Position numbers and translations under genes: made by a program. Of a stretch of 13,356 bases of DNA, positions 1-7,832 are shown piece after piece. The first letter of the stretch is position 1. Each line of letters opens with the position of its first letter. The DNA comes from Burkholderiales bacterium (GTDB taxonomy: Bacteria > Pseudomonadota > Gammaproteobacteria > Burkholderiales > Burkholderiaceae_C). Location: contig JANXTP010000224.1 of the NCBI GenBank assembly GCA_025352345.1, forward strand, positions 1 to 13,356, in the 5' to 3' direction. The notes beneath the pieces were generated by a model. The model searched no databases. It had not been told where the DNA came from and was given only the letters and a program-made list of their open reading frames with translations.

Positions 1-13
1 CGAAAGCACTGCC

Positions 14-1552
14 ATGACTGCCTCCACCTTCCTGCCCCGCCGCACTGCCATCGCCCTTGCCACCGCCACCGTCCTCGGCTTCGGTGCCGCGGGCACCTAC
101 CGCATGGTCCACGCTGAAAACACACCCAGCGTGCAAGCGCCGGTCGCCACGGCTGCCACACCCACGCCGGCCGGCCTGCCGGACTTGGCGAGTATCGCCA
201 AGCGCTACGGCTCGGCTGTGGTCAACATCAGCGTCAGCGGCACCCGCAAGGTGGCAATGAATGGCGCTGAAGACGACAGCGAGGACGACAGTGCCGACGA
301 CGGCAATGGCGCATCCGGCAACACCGCGCCGCCGAACGGCGCCTACCAGGACTTCCTGCGCCGCTTCCAGCAGCAGTTCGGCGGCCTGCCTCCCGGCATG
401 GCGCCGGGCACCCGGGTGCCGATGCGCGGCGAGGGCTCGGGCTTCATCGTCCAGTCCGACGGCGTGATCCTGACCAATGCGCACGTGGTGCACGGCGCGC
501 AGGAAGTGGTCGTCAAACTGACCGACCGCCGCGAGTTCCGCGCCAAGGTGATCGGCGCCGATCCGAAGACCGACATCGCGGTGCTGAAGATCGACGCCAA
601 GGACCTGCCGACGGTGGTGCTCGCCCCGGCCAAGCAGCAGCCGCAGGTCGGTGAATGGGTGCTGGCGATCGGTTCGCCGTTTGGCTTCGAGAACACCGTC
701 ACCGCCGGCGTCGTCAGCGCGGTCGGCCGTTCGCTGCACGACGACAGCGCGGTGCCCTTCATCCAGACCGATGTGGCGGTGAACCCCGGCAACTCCGGTG
801 GCCCGCTGTTCAACACGCGCGGCGAAGTGATCGGCATCAACTCGCAGATCTACTCCCGCTCCGGCGGCTATCAGGGCCTGTCGTTCGCCATTCCCATCGA
901 CGTGGCGCAGCACATTGAACGCCAGGTGCTGGACACCGGCAAGGTGCGCCATGCAAGGTTGGGCGTCGCGGTGCAGGAGGTGAACCAGACGCTGGCCGAG
1001 TCGTTCAAGCTGCCACGGCCCGAGGGCGCGCTGGTCGCCAATGTCGACCCGAACAGCCCGGCGGCGAAAGCGGGCATCGAATCGGGTGACGTGGTGCTGG
1101 CAGTCAACGGCATGCCGATCGTCGACTCGGTCGATCTGCCCGCGATGGTCGGCCTGGCCCTGCCCGGCGACAAGCTGAGCCTGCAGTTGTGGCGTCAGGG
1201 TTCGCAGCGCACGGTGACCGCGACGCTGGCCGATGCGAAACCTGACGCCAAGGTCGCCCAAGTGGAATCAGAGACGACCGCGCCACACGGCCGCCTCGGC
1301 CTGGCGTTGCGCCCGCTGCAGCCCGAAGAGAAACGTGAGTCCGGCCTGGCCAGCGGCCTGGTGATCGAAAGGGTCACCGGCGCCAGCGAACGTGCCGGAA
1401 TTCGGCCGGGCGATGTGCTGCTGGCCGTGAATGGCAAGGCCGTGGGCAGCGTCAGCGAGGCGCGCGAGGCGGCTGCGAAGTCGGAGAAATCGGCGGCCTT
1501 GCTGGTGCAGCGCGGCGAGATCAAGATCTACGTGCCGGTGCGGCTGGGTTGA
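14..1552 (+). CDS. Do/DegP-family periplasmic serine endopeptidase
   Basis: This 512-residue protein is a secreted protease and chaperone of the HtrA/Do family, which degrades misfolded envelope proteins. The N-terminus (basic PRR, then a hydrophobic stretch to about residue 33, then VHA-EN) looks like a Sec signal peptide cleaved near residue 35. The trypsin-like domain carries the full triad: His157 in TNAHVV, Asp187 in TDIAVL and Ser261 in GNSGGPL. Two PDZ domains follow at about 312-405 and 425-512, so the layout is that of DegP, DegQ and MucD, and the length is normal or slightly long for them. An acidic Asp/Glu-rich insertion sits at about residues 84-97. The start is near the window edge and no convincing ribosome site is visible, but the signal peptide begins at this ATG. 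Which of DegP, DegQ or MucD it equals cannot be decided here. It converges on the response-regulator gene. Confidence 0.93.
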   Translation: MTASTFLPRRTAIALATATVLGFGAAGTYRMVHAENTPSVQAPVATAATPTPAGLPDLASIAKRYGSAVVNISVSGTRKVAMNGAEDDSEDDSADDGNGASGNTAPPNGAYQDFLRRFQQQFGGLPPGMAPGTRVPMRGEGSGFIVQSDGVILTNAHVVHGAQEVVVKLTDRREFRAKVIGADPKTDIAVLKIDAKDLPTVVLAPAKQQPQVGEWVLAIGSPFGFENTVTAGVVSAVGRSLHDDSAVPFIQTDVAVNPGNSGGPLFNTRGEVIGINSQIYSRSGGYQGLSFAIPIDVAQHIERQVLDTGKVRHARLGVAVQEVNQTLAESFKLPRPEGALVANVDPNSPAAKAGIESGDVVLAVNGMPIVDSVDLPAMVGLALPGDKLSLQLWRQGSQRTVTATLADAKPDAKVAQVESETTAPHGRLGLALRPLQPEEKRESGLASGLVIERVTGASERAGIRPGDVLLAVNGKAVGSVSEAREAAAKSEKSAALLVQRGEIKIYVPVRLG

Positions 1553-1553
1553 A

Positions 1554-1584
1554 GCCGGGTGCGCGTTGAAAGGCGCGCGCCGGC
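1554..1584. terminator. possible hairpin terminator between convergent genes
   Basis: GCCGG (1554-1558) pairs with CCGGC (1580-1584). The inner bases 1559-1564 pair with 1573-1578, with one bulged base and one G-T wobble, around an 8-base loop. The hairpin fills most of the 49-base gap between the protease stop and the response-regulator stop. No T-run follows on either side, so it would be an imperfect intrinsic terminator or only an mRNA-end stabiliser. Confidence 0.35.
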
Positions 1585-1601
1585 TGTCATCAGTAACGCG
1601 A

Positions 1602-2333
<732 letters not shown>

Positions 2334-2437
2334 GAATTCGGCGCTGTGCCGCTTCGGAAATGCAACGTGGAGGATCGTAGCGCGGCAGCGCCGATCCGAA
2401 CCACGACCCGTGCGACGGCCGGTGACGCAGCGGCCCG

Positions 2438-4549
2438 ATGGCCCCTGTTCCGATGACTGACACCACCGTTCCCGCCCCCACCCTGCCCCGCATCTGGCTG
2501 GTCGCCGGGCTGGCTGCGTTGTCGTTGATCACCGTCACCGCCGCCAGCCTGTGGCACCTGCGCCGTGAAGCGCTCACAAGCCAGGCGCGCGAGCTGTCGG
2601 TGCTGTCGCTGGCACTGGCCGACGAGCTCGAGCGCGGGTTGGAGAGCGTCGAGATCGGCCTGCAGGCGGTGCGGCTGGAGCTGCGCATCGGAGAGTTGCT
2701 GCCGGAGGCCGGCGAGATCGCCGGCAAGCGCTACCCACACGAGCTGAAGCTGCCACTGGCCAGCCAGCTGTGGGTCATCGACCGGCGCGGGCGGCTGCTC
2801 GCCGCATCGAGCCCGGCCTTGACGCCGAACCCTGCCGGTTTCGTGCCCGGCCTGCCGACGCTCAGCGACACCGACACCGCGCTGAGCATGCCGTTTCCGG
2901 ACATCGCCACCGGCGCACCGTCGGTTGCGCTGGCGGTGCGCTACAACGACCATGAGGGCGCACTCGGCGGCTGGCTGATCGCGGCGCTGCCGGTCGAGGC
3001 CTTGCGCGGTGCGTTCTCCAAGGCGGCGCCGACCACCGACGCGCGGATGGCGGTGTTCCGCGCCGATGGGGTGCGGCTGGCCGGCTCGCTGTCGCACCTG
3101 CCCGTTGTCGGCGTGTCCGAAACACTGCAACCTCCCGGGCCCGAACGCCACCACGATGTGCGGCTGCTCAGCGATGGCCGCGAGCGCCTGATCGCCGAGC
3201 GCGTGCTGCCGCGCTTCGGTCTGACGCTGGTGCTGACGCGCGATGTCGAGGCCGCGTTGGAACCGTGGCGCGACGTGGCATGGCTTGCCTCGTCGGGCGT
3301 GATGCTGCTGCTGGCCGGGCTGGTGGCCGCAGCCCACCGCGTCGCGCGTGCCGAACAGCGCCGGCAGGACTCGCAGGCGGCCCTGCAGACGCAGCTGTCA
3401 CGCACCAACAAGCTCGAGTCGCTGGGCACGCTGGCTGGCGGTGTGGCCCACGATTTCAACAACGTGCTGGCCGCCGTGCTGGGATATGCCGAAATGGCGC
3501 GGCAGGGCGCGGCCGATGACAGCCGGCAGGCTCGCCAGCTCGACCAGGTGCTGCGCGCTGCGCTGCGCGGCAAGTCGCTGGTCGAGCGCATCCTGTCGTT
3601 CAGCCGCAGCGGTGCGCGCAGTGCGACCGTGTTCGAGGTGCAGCCCATCATCGACGAGGTGCTGGGCCTGTTGGCCGCCTCGCTGCGCCACGGCGTGGTG
3701 CTGGAGAGCCGCTTCGACGCGCCCGGCATGCGGCTGCGCGGCGACGCGACGCAGGTGTTCGAGGCGGTGATGAACCTGTGCACGAATGCGATGCAGGCGA
3801 TGCCCGAGGGCGGCACGCTGACCGTCTCCACCGCGCGCCACGCGGTGCGTGAAGTGCAAGCGGTGTCGCACGGTCAGCTCGAACCCGGCGACTACCTCGC
3901 CCTGAGCGTGGCCGATGAAGGCGCAGGCATCGCCGCCGACGTGATGGACCATTTGTTCGAGCCCTTCTTCACCACCCGCCGCGAGCACGCCGGCACCGGC
4001 CTGGGCCTGGCGGTGGTGCACGGCGTGGTCGCCGAATTCAGCGGCGCGATCGATGTGCAGAGCACGCCTGGAACATCCAGCGCCGGCGCCCGCTTCACGA
4101 TGTACCTGCCGGAATCGCACGATGCGCTGGCCCCCGAAGCCACAACGCCTGCCGACACACCGATCGGCCGCGGCCAGACCTTGTTGGTCGTCGACGACGA
4201 GCCGGCGCTGGTCGAACTGGCCGAAGAGCTGCTGGCCGAGCTCGGCTACGAGCCCGTCGGCTACACCGACCCGAAAGCCGCGCTGGAAGCCTTGCGCAGC
4301 GAGCCCGACCGCTACGACGCACTGCTGACCGACGAGGTGATGCCCGCGCTGACCGGCACCCAGCTCACCGAGGCGCTGCGCGCCTTCGCGCCGCAGTTGC
4401 CGGTGCTGCTGGTCAGCGGCTACGGCGGCCCCCAACTGGCCGCCCGCGCCGCCGCCGTCGGCGTCACCCGCGTGCTGGCCAAGCCACTGCAGCGCGGGGA
4501 GCTGGCGCAGGCACTGGATCAGCTGTTGAGTTCAACGAAGACCGGTTGA
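2438..4549 (+). CDS. membrane-bound hybrid sensor histidine kinase with C-terminal receiver
   Basis: This 703-residue sensor kinase has a first membrane segment at about 19-39. A periplasmic sensing region of about 240 residues follows (Cache-like by size and position; the fold is not recognised), then a second membrane segment at about 280-302. The dimerisation/H-box has His338 in the motif GGVAHDFNNVL. The ATPase domain shows the N-box NLCTNAMQAMPEGG, G1 motif DEGAGI and G2 motif GTGLGL. A receiver at about 578-700 has the acidic pair in VVDDEPA, phosphoacceptor Asp632 (LLTDEVMP) and Lys682 (LAKPL). The HDFNN H-box is the NtrB-like class, so a partner OmpR-type regulator would be somewhat unusual. 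The start is ambiguous: ATG 2438 and ATG 2453 both lie upstream of the first membrane segment and neither has a good ribosome site. It is divergent from the response regulator and convergent with mocR, with a gap of only 17 bases. Confidence 0.92.
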   Translation: MAPVPMTDTTVPAPTLPRIWLVAGLAALSLITVTAASLWHLRREALTSQARELSVLSLALADELERGLESVEIGLQAVRLELRIGELLPEAGEIAGKRYPHELKLPLASQLWVIDRRGRLLAASSPALTPNPAGFVPGLPTLSDTDTALSMPFPDIATGAPSVALAVRYNDHEGALGGWLIAALPVEALRGAFSKAAPTTDARMAVFRADGVRLAGSLSHLPVVGVSETLQPPGPERHHDVRLLSDGRERLIAERVLPRFGLTLVLTRDVEAALEPWRDVAWLASSGVMLLLAGLVAAAHRVARAEQRRQDSQAALQTQLSRTNKLESLGTLAGGVAHDFNNVLAAVLGYAEMARQGAADDSRQARQLDQVLRAALRGKSLVERILSFSRSGARSATVFEVQPIIDEVLGLLAASLRHGVVLESRFDAPGMRLRGDATQVFEAVMNLCTNAMQAMPEGGTLTVSTARHAVREVQAVSHGQLEPGDYLALSVADEGAGIAADVMDHLFEPFFTTRREHAGTGLGLAVVHGVVAEFSGAIDVQSTPGTSSAGARFTMYLPESHDALAPEATTPADTPIGRGQTLLVVDDEPALVELAEELLAELGYEPVGYTDPKAALEALRSEPDRYDALLTDEVMPALTGTQLTEALRAFAPQLPVLLVSGYGGPQLAARAAAVGVTRVLAKPLQRGELAQALDQLLSSTKTG

Positions 4550-4566
4550 TGCGGGGCTGACCACCC

Positions 4567-5958
4567 TCACATCACCGTTGCGTGCGGATGCTGCGGGTGA
4601 TCCAGCGTATCGGCGATCAGGCGCAGCGCGGCGTCGCAGTCGTCGCGTGCGAGCGCTCCGCCCAGGCAGATGCGCACCGCGTCGGGCGGGTCGCCATCGG
4701 TCGAGAAGGCGGCACTGGCGACCACCGCCACGCCCTGGCTGCGCAGGAACGAGGCGAACTCGACCACCCCCCAGGTCGCTGCCACCGGCAACCACAGGTG
4801 GAAGGCTTCGGGTTGCGCCTGGATGTCGTGATGCGCCAAGTGGCGCGCGGCCAGCGCCTGCCGCGCTGTCGATTCGGTGCGGATGAACTGCAGCACCGCC
4901 TCAGCGGTGCCGTCGGTGATCCAGCGGGTGGCCACCGCATTGGTGATCGGCGAGGCCATCACCGTGGTCGCGCGCAGCGCACCGGCCAAGCGCTGCGACT
5001 GCCGCTCGTTCGGTGAGCAGACGAAGGCGGTGCGCAGCCCGGCACCCAGGCATTTGCTCAGGCCGCTGACGTAGTAGGTCAGGTCAGGCGCCAGCAGCGC
5101 CAGCGGGCGGGCGGCGGCGCGCGGCAGCATGCCGTAGGCGTCGTCCTCGATGATCGGGATGCTGAAGCGCAGCGCGATGTCGGCGAGCGCTTCGCGGCGC
5201 GAGCGGCTCAACGTCAGCGTGGTCGGGTTCAGCATCGTCGGGTTGCAGTACAGCGCCTTCGGCTTCAGCGTCTTGCAGGCCTGCTCGAAGGCCGATGCGC
5301 TGGGGCCTTCATCGTCCAGTGGCAGCGCATGCAGCACCACGCCGAGCTGAGTGGCGATCGCCTTCAGGCCGGGGTAGGTCAACGATTCGACACAGATCAA
5401 CTCGCCGGGCCGCGCCAGCTGCGACACCAATGCTGCCAGTACGCTGTGGATGCCCGGGCCGACCAGCACGCGCGACGCATCGCAATCGGGCAACAGCGGG
5501 CGCAGCCAGTGCACCGCCGCGGCCTTGTCCTCGGGGCTGCCACCGAAATCCTGGTAGCGCAGCAGCGCATTCAGGTCGGCGTGCGCCAGCACGTCGGCCG
5601 CGCTGTCGCGCATGCGCGACAGCAGCGCCGGGTCCTGCGGCTCGGGCGGCAGGTTCATCGTCATCTCGGCCGCGCTGCCACCGCGCAGCGGCAGCGTGGG
5701 CGACGAGCCGCGCACCGTCGTGCCCATGCCGGGGCGCGAGGTGATCAGCCCGCGCTTGCGCGCCTCGGCGTAGGCGCGCGCCACCGTCGTGTAATTCAGC
5801 CCGAGGTCACTGGCCAGTTCACGCAGCGTGGGCAGCCGGTCGCGGGCGGCCAGCCGGCCGGCGCGCAGGTCTTCGGCGATCAGGTCGGCGATCTGCAGGT
5901 AGGCCGGCTGGTCGCTGGTCTGCAGGCGTCGCAGCCAGTGGCTGGTCGGCTTGTTCAT
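4567..5958 (-). CDS. MocR-type PLP-dependent transcriptional regulator (GntR HTH fused to aminotransferase fold)
   Basis: This 463-residue protein has a GntR winged helix at about 15-80 (QIADLIAEDLRAG, then PTLRELASDLGLNYTTVARAY, then GLITSRPGMGT). A class-I aminotransferase-like domain follows, with the PLP-ring Asp273 in IIEDDAYG and the Schiff-base Lys302 in SGLSKCLGAGLR. Both catalytic-type residues are kept, so it should bind PLP. MocR proteins such as GabR and PdxR sense amines, amino acids or vitamers through PLP and bind direct repeats. ATG 5958 is preferred; an in-frame TTG at 5982 would add eight residues and sits inside an operator-like repeat. It is divergent from the nit operon across 349 bases that carry six TTGATCGC-like repeats, so it is the likely local regulator (inference). 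A pure aminotransferase role is less likely given the intact HTH. A sigma-54-like element faces this gene at 6001-6016. Confidence 0.92.
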   Translation of the reverse strand: MNKPTSHWLRRLQTSDQPAYLQIADLIAEDLRAGRLAARDRLPTLRELASDLGLNYTTVARAYAEARKRGLITSRPGMGTTVRGSSPTLPLRGGSAAEMTMNLPPEPQDPALLSRMRDSAADVLAHADLNALLRYQDFGGSPEDKAAAVHWLRPLLPDCDASRVLVGPGIHSVLAALVSQLARPGELICVESLTYPGLKAIATQLGVVLHALPLDDEGPSASAFEQACKTLKPKALYCNPTMLNPTTLTLSRSRREALADIALRFSIPIIEDDAYGMLPRAAARPLALLAPDLTYYVSGLSKCLGAGLRTAFVCSPNERQSQRLAGALRATTVMASPITNAVATRWITDGTAEAVLQFIRTESTARQALAARHLAHHDIQAQPEAFHLWLPVAATWGVVEFASFLRSQGVAVVASAAFSTDGDPPDAVRICLGGALARDDCDAALRLIADTLDHPQHPHATVM

Positions 5959-5972
5959 GGTCGCGACGGCAA

Positions 5973-6003
5973 TTGATGGCAAGGCATGGTGGCAATTGAT
6001 CGC
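5973..6003 (+). repeat. operator-like repeat pair 1 (at the mocR start)
   Basis: TTGATGGC (5973-5980) and TTGATCGC (5996-6003) lie inside a longer direct repeat, GGCAATTGATGGCA (5968-5981) and GGCAATTGATCGCA (5991-6004). The period is 23 bases and only one of 14 positions differs. The right copy overlaps the -12 part of the predicted mocR promoter and the left copy lies in the predicted leader, just before ATG 5958. A protein bound here would block mocR, as expected for autoregulation. Confidence 0.65.
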
Positions 6004-6016
6004 ATCGTCCGTGCCA
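6001..6016 (-). promoter_or_regulatory. sigma-54-like -24/-12 promoter facing mocR
   Basis: Read on the minus strand this is TGGCACGGACGATGCG. The invariant GG and GC are exactly ten bases apart, and the match to TGGCACGRNNNTTGCW fails at only two positions. Transcription would begin near 5990 and give a leader of about 30 bases before ATG 5958. The nit-facing element has the same TGGCAC-N5-ATGC skeleton. Confidence 0.55.
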
Positions 6017-6070
6017 CCTCGGGCCGACTGGTGCCGCTCATTTCGCCCACAGCCGGTGCGTCAGAGCCAC

Positions 6071-6091
6071 TTGATCGGATGCGTTGATTGC
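6071..6091 (+). repeat. operator-like repeat pair 2 (centre of control region)
   Basis: TTGATCGG (6071-6078) and TTGATTGC (6084-6091) are the most diverged pair, each with one mismatch to TTGATCGC, with a period of 13 bases. They have the same orientation as the other two pairs and lie between the two predicted promoters. Confidence 0.45.
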
Positions 6092-6201
6092 AGGTCGTGG
6101 CCCCGTGATGGTGCGATCCACTTTGCTGAGGCAAGGGACTGGGGAACGTGCCGGGCTGCATCGCAAAAAAATAGTCGCCCGCCAGCGAGCACCGCCGCGA
6201 C

Positions 6202-6220
6202 TTGATCGCAAGTTGATCGC
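6202..6220 (+). repeat. operator-like repeat pair 3 (upstream of nit promoter)
   Basis: Two exact TTGATCGC copies (6202-6209 and 6213-6220) have a period of 11 bases, about one helical turn, so both would face the same side of the DNA. They end 18 bases before the -24 element of the predicted nit promoter. The left copy also sits in the dyad ACTTG-ATCG-CAAGT (6200-6213), so an inverted-repeat reading is an alternative. Confidence 0.6.
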
Positions 6221-6238
6221 TTTGGGCACCCCAGCTGA

Positions 6239-6254
6239 TGGCACAGCGCATGCA
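6239..6254 (+). promoter_or_regulatory. sigma-54-like -24/-12 promoter for the nit operon
   Basis: The sequence TGGCACAGCGCATGCA carries the -24 TGGCAC and a -12 ATGCA (consensus TTGCW). The GG at 6240-6241 and GC at 6252-6253 are exactly ten bases apart. Transcription would start near 6265, leaving a leader of about 43 bases before ATG 6308. The related nit1C cluster of Pseudomonas pseudoalcaligenes is described with a sigma-54-type activator gene, nitA, which fits. No such activator gene lies in this window. Confidence 0.6.
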
Positions 6255-6261
6255 CTGAGGT

Positions 6262-6286
6262 TGCAGCGCGCAATGGTTGCGCTGCA
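6262..6286 (+). other. hairpin in the predicted nit leader
   Basis: GCGCAA (6268-6273), TGG, TTGCGC (6277-6282) form a perfect six-base stem with a three-base loop. It extends to an outer TGCAGC (6262-6267) that pairs with no bulge to GCTGCA (6281-6286) if GCGC is re-paired. It begins almost at the predicted transcript start, so it could protect the 5' end or act as an operator. There is no U-run, so it is not a terminator. Confidence 0.4.
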
Positions 6287-6307
6287 TCCAACCCGCGGAG
6301 AATCCCC

Positions 6308-6790
<483 letters not shown>

Positions 6791-6809
6791 AACCAGGCTG
6801 GCGAACACC

Positions 6810-7832
6810 ATGAGCAGCGCGCCCCCCACCGTCCGCGCGGCGGCCGTCCAAATTGCACCCGATCTGGTGCGACCTGCAGGCACGCTCGAGCGCGTGCTGG
6901 GCGCCATCGACGAGGCGGCTGACAAGGGCGCGCAGCTCGTGGTGTTCCCTGAAACCTTCGTCCCGTACTACCCTTACTTTTCCTTCGTGCTGCCGCCGAT
7001 GCTGCAGGGTGCGCCGCACCTGCGGCTGATGGAGCACGCGGTGGTGGTGCCGGGCCCGGTGACGCAAGCGGTGTCCGACCGAGCACGGGCGGGCCACATC
7101 GTCGTCGTGCTGGGCGTCAACGAGCGCGATCACGGCAGCCTCTACAACACCCAACTGGTGTTCGACGCCGATGGCGCGCTGATCCTGAAGCGCCGCAAGA
7201 TCACGCCAACGTACCACGAGCGCATGGTCTGGGGCCAGGGCGACGGCGCCGGGCTGAAGGTGGTCGACAGCGCGGTGGGCCGCATCGGCGCGCTGGCCTG
7301 CTGGGAGCACTACAACCCGCTGGCCCGCTATGCGCTGATGGCGCAGCACGAAGAGATCCACTGCGCGCAATTCCCCGGCTCGATGGTCGGCCAGGTGTTC
7401 GCCGACCAGATGGCGGTGACGATCCGCCACCATGCACTGGAATCGGGTTGCTTCGTCGTCAACGCCACCGGCTGGCTGACCGAGGCGCAGATCGCCTCGA
7501 TCACGCCTGACATCGGCCTGCAGAAAGCGCTGCGCGGCGGTTGTCACACCGCCATCGTGTCGCCCGAGGGCAAGGACCTGTGCCTGCCACTGACCGACGG
7601 TGAAGGCATCGTCTATGCCGACCTGGACATGAGCCTGATCGCCAAACGCAAGCGGATGATGGATTCGGTGGGCCACTACGCACGGCCCGAGTTGCTGAGC
7701 CTGCTGATCAACGACCAGCCGGTGGCGGCGATGCGCCCGATGCGCGTGTCGGACACGCCTTCGGCGGCGAGCAACGACGATCAACCCTCGCTGTGGTCTT
7801 CGGACCGCGACGGTTCCAAGGGGACCGCATGA
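6810..7832 (+). CDS. Nit6803-family nitrilase of the Nit1 cluster
   Basis: This 340-residue cytoplasmic nitrilase hydrolyses an organic nitrile to the carboxylic acid and ammonia. All catalytic residues of the superfamily are present: Glu48 in FPETFVPYYPYF, Lys130 in KRRKITPTYHER, Glu137, and the nucleophile Cys164 in CWEHYNPL. These motifs and the length match the cyanobacterial Nit6803 (Sll0784) and the pseudomonad NitC type, for which aliphatic, hydroxy- and amino-nitriles are reported substrates; the natural substrate here is unknown. The last 30 residues or so, after about residue 310, are polar and probably flexible. The ribosome site before ATG 6810 is weak (AGG about 13 bases upstream), so upstream translation may help it. 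The stop overlaps the next start as ATGA at 7829-7832, indicating translational coupling. Confidence 0.94.
   Translation: MSSAPPTVRAAAVQIAPDLVRPAGTLERVLGAIDEAADKGAQLVVFPETFVPYYPYFSFVLPPMLQGAPHLRLMEHAVVVPGPVTQAVSDRARAGHIVVVLGVNERDHGSLYNTQLVFDADGALILKRRKITPTYHERMVWGQGDGAGLKVVDSAVGRIGALACWEHYNPLARYALMAQHEEIHCAQFPGSMVGQVFADQMAVTIRHHALESGCFVVNATGWLTEAQIASITPDIGLQKALRGGCHTAIVSPEGKDLCLPLTDGEGIVYADLDMSLIAKRKRMMDSVGHYARPELLSLLINDQPVAAMRPMRVSDTPSAASNDDQPSLWSSDRDGSKGTA

Larger units (their letters stand above)
5959..6307. promoter_or_regulatory. divergent control region between mocR and the nit operon
   Basis: This 349-base stretch has no credible gene. It holds two opposed sigma-54-like promoters (6001-6016 minus, 6239-6254 plus), three pairs of TTGATCGC-like octamers and a short TTGC-TGAG-GCAA dyad at 6123-6134. 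It also has a seven-A tract at 6165-6171, which could help bend DNA between activator sites and the nit promoter, and a leader hairpin at 6262-6286. It is less GC-rich than the flanking genes. I see no clear sigma-70 promoter on either strand. Confidence 0.75.

Noticed and set aside
3398..4435. 345-codon minus-strand frame in the histidine kinase gene
   Set aside because: It is an antisense shadow; the H-box, ATPase and receiver motifs on the + strand settle the coding frame.
6251..6265. NtrC-like dyad TGCACTGAGGTTGCA
   Set aside because: The arm spacing is shorter than the known NtrC site and it overlaps the -12 element. It is probably incidental, though a repressor site cannot be excluded.
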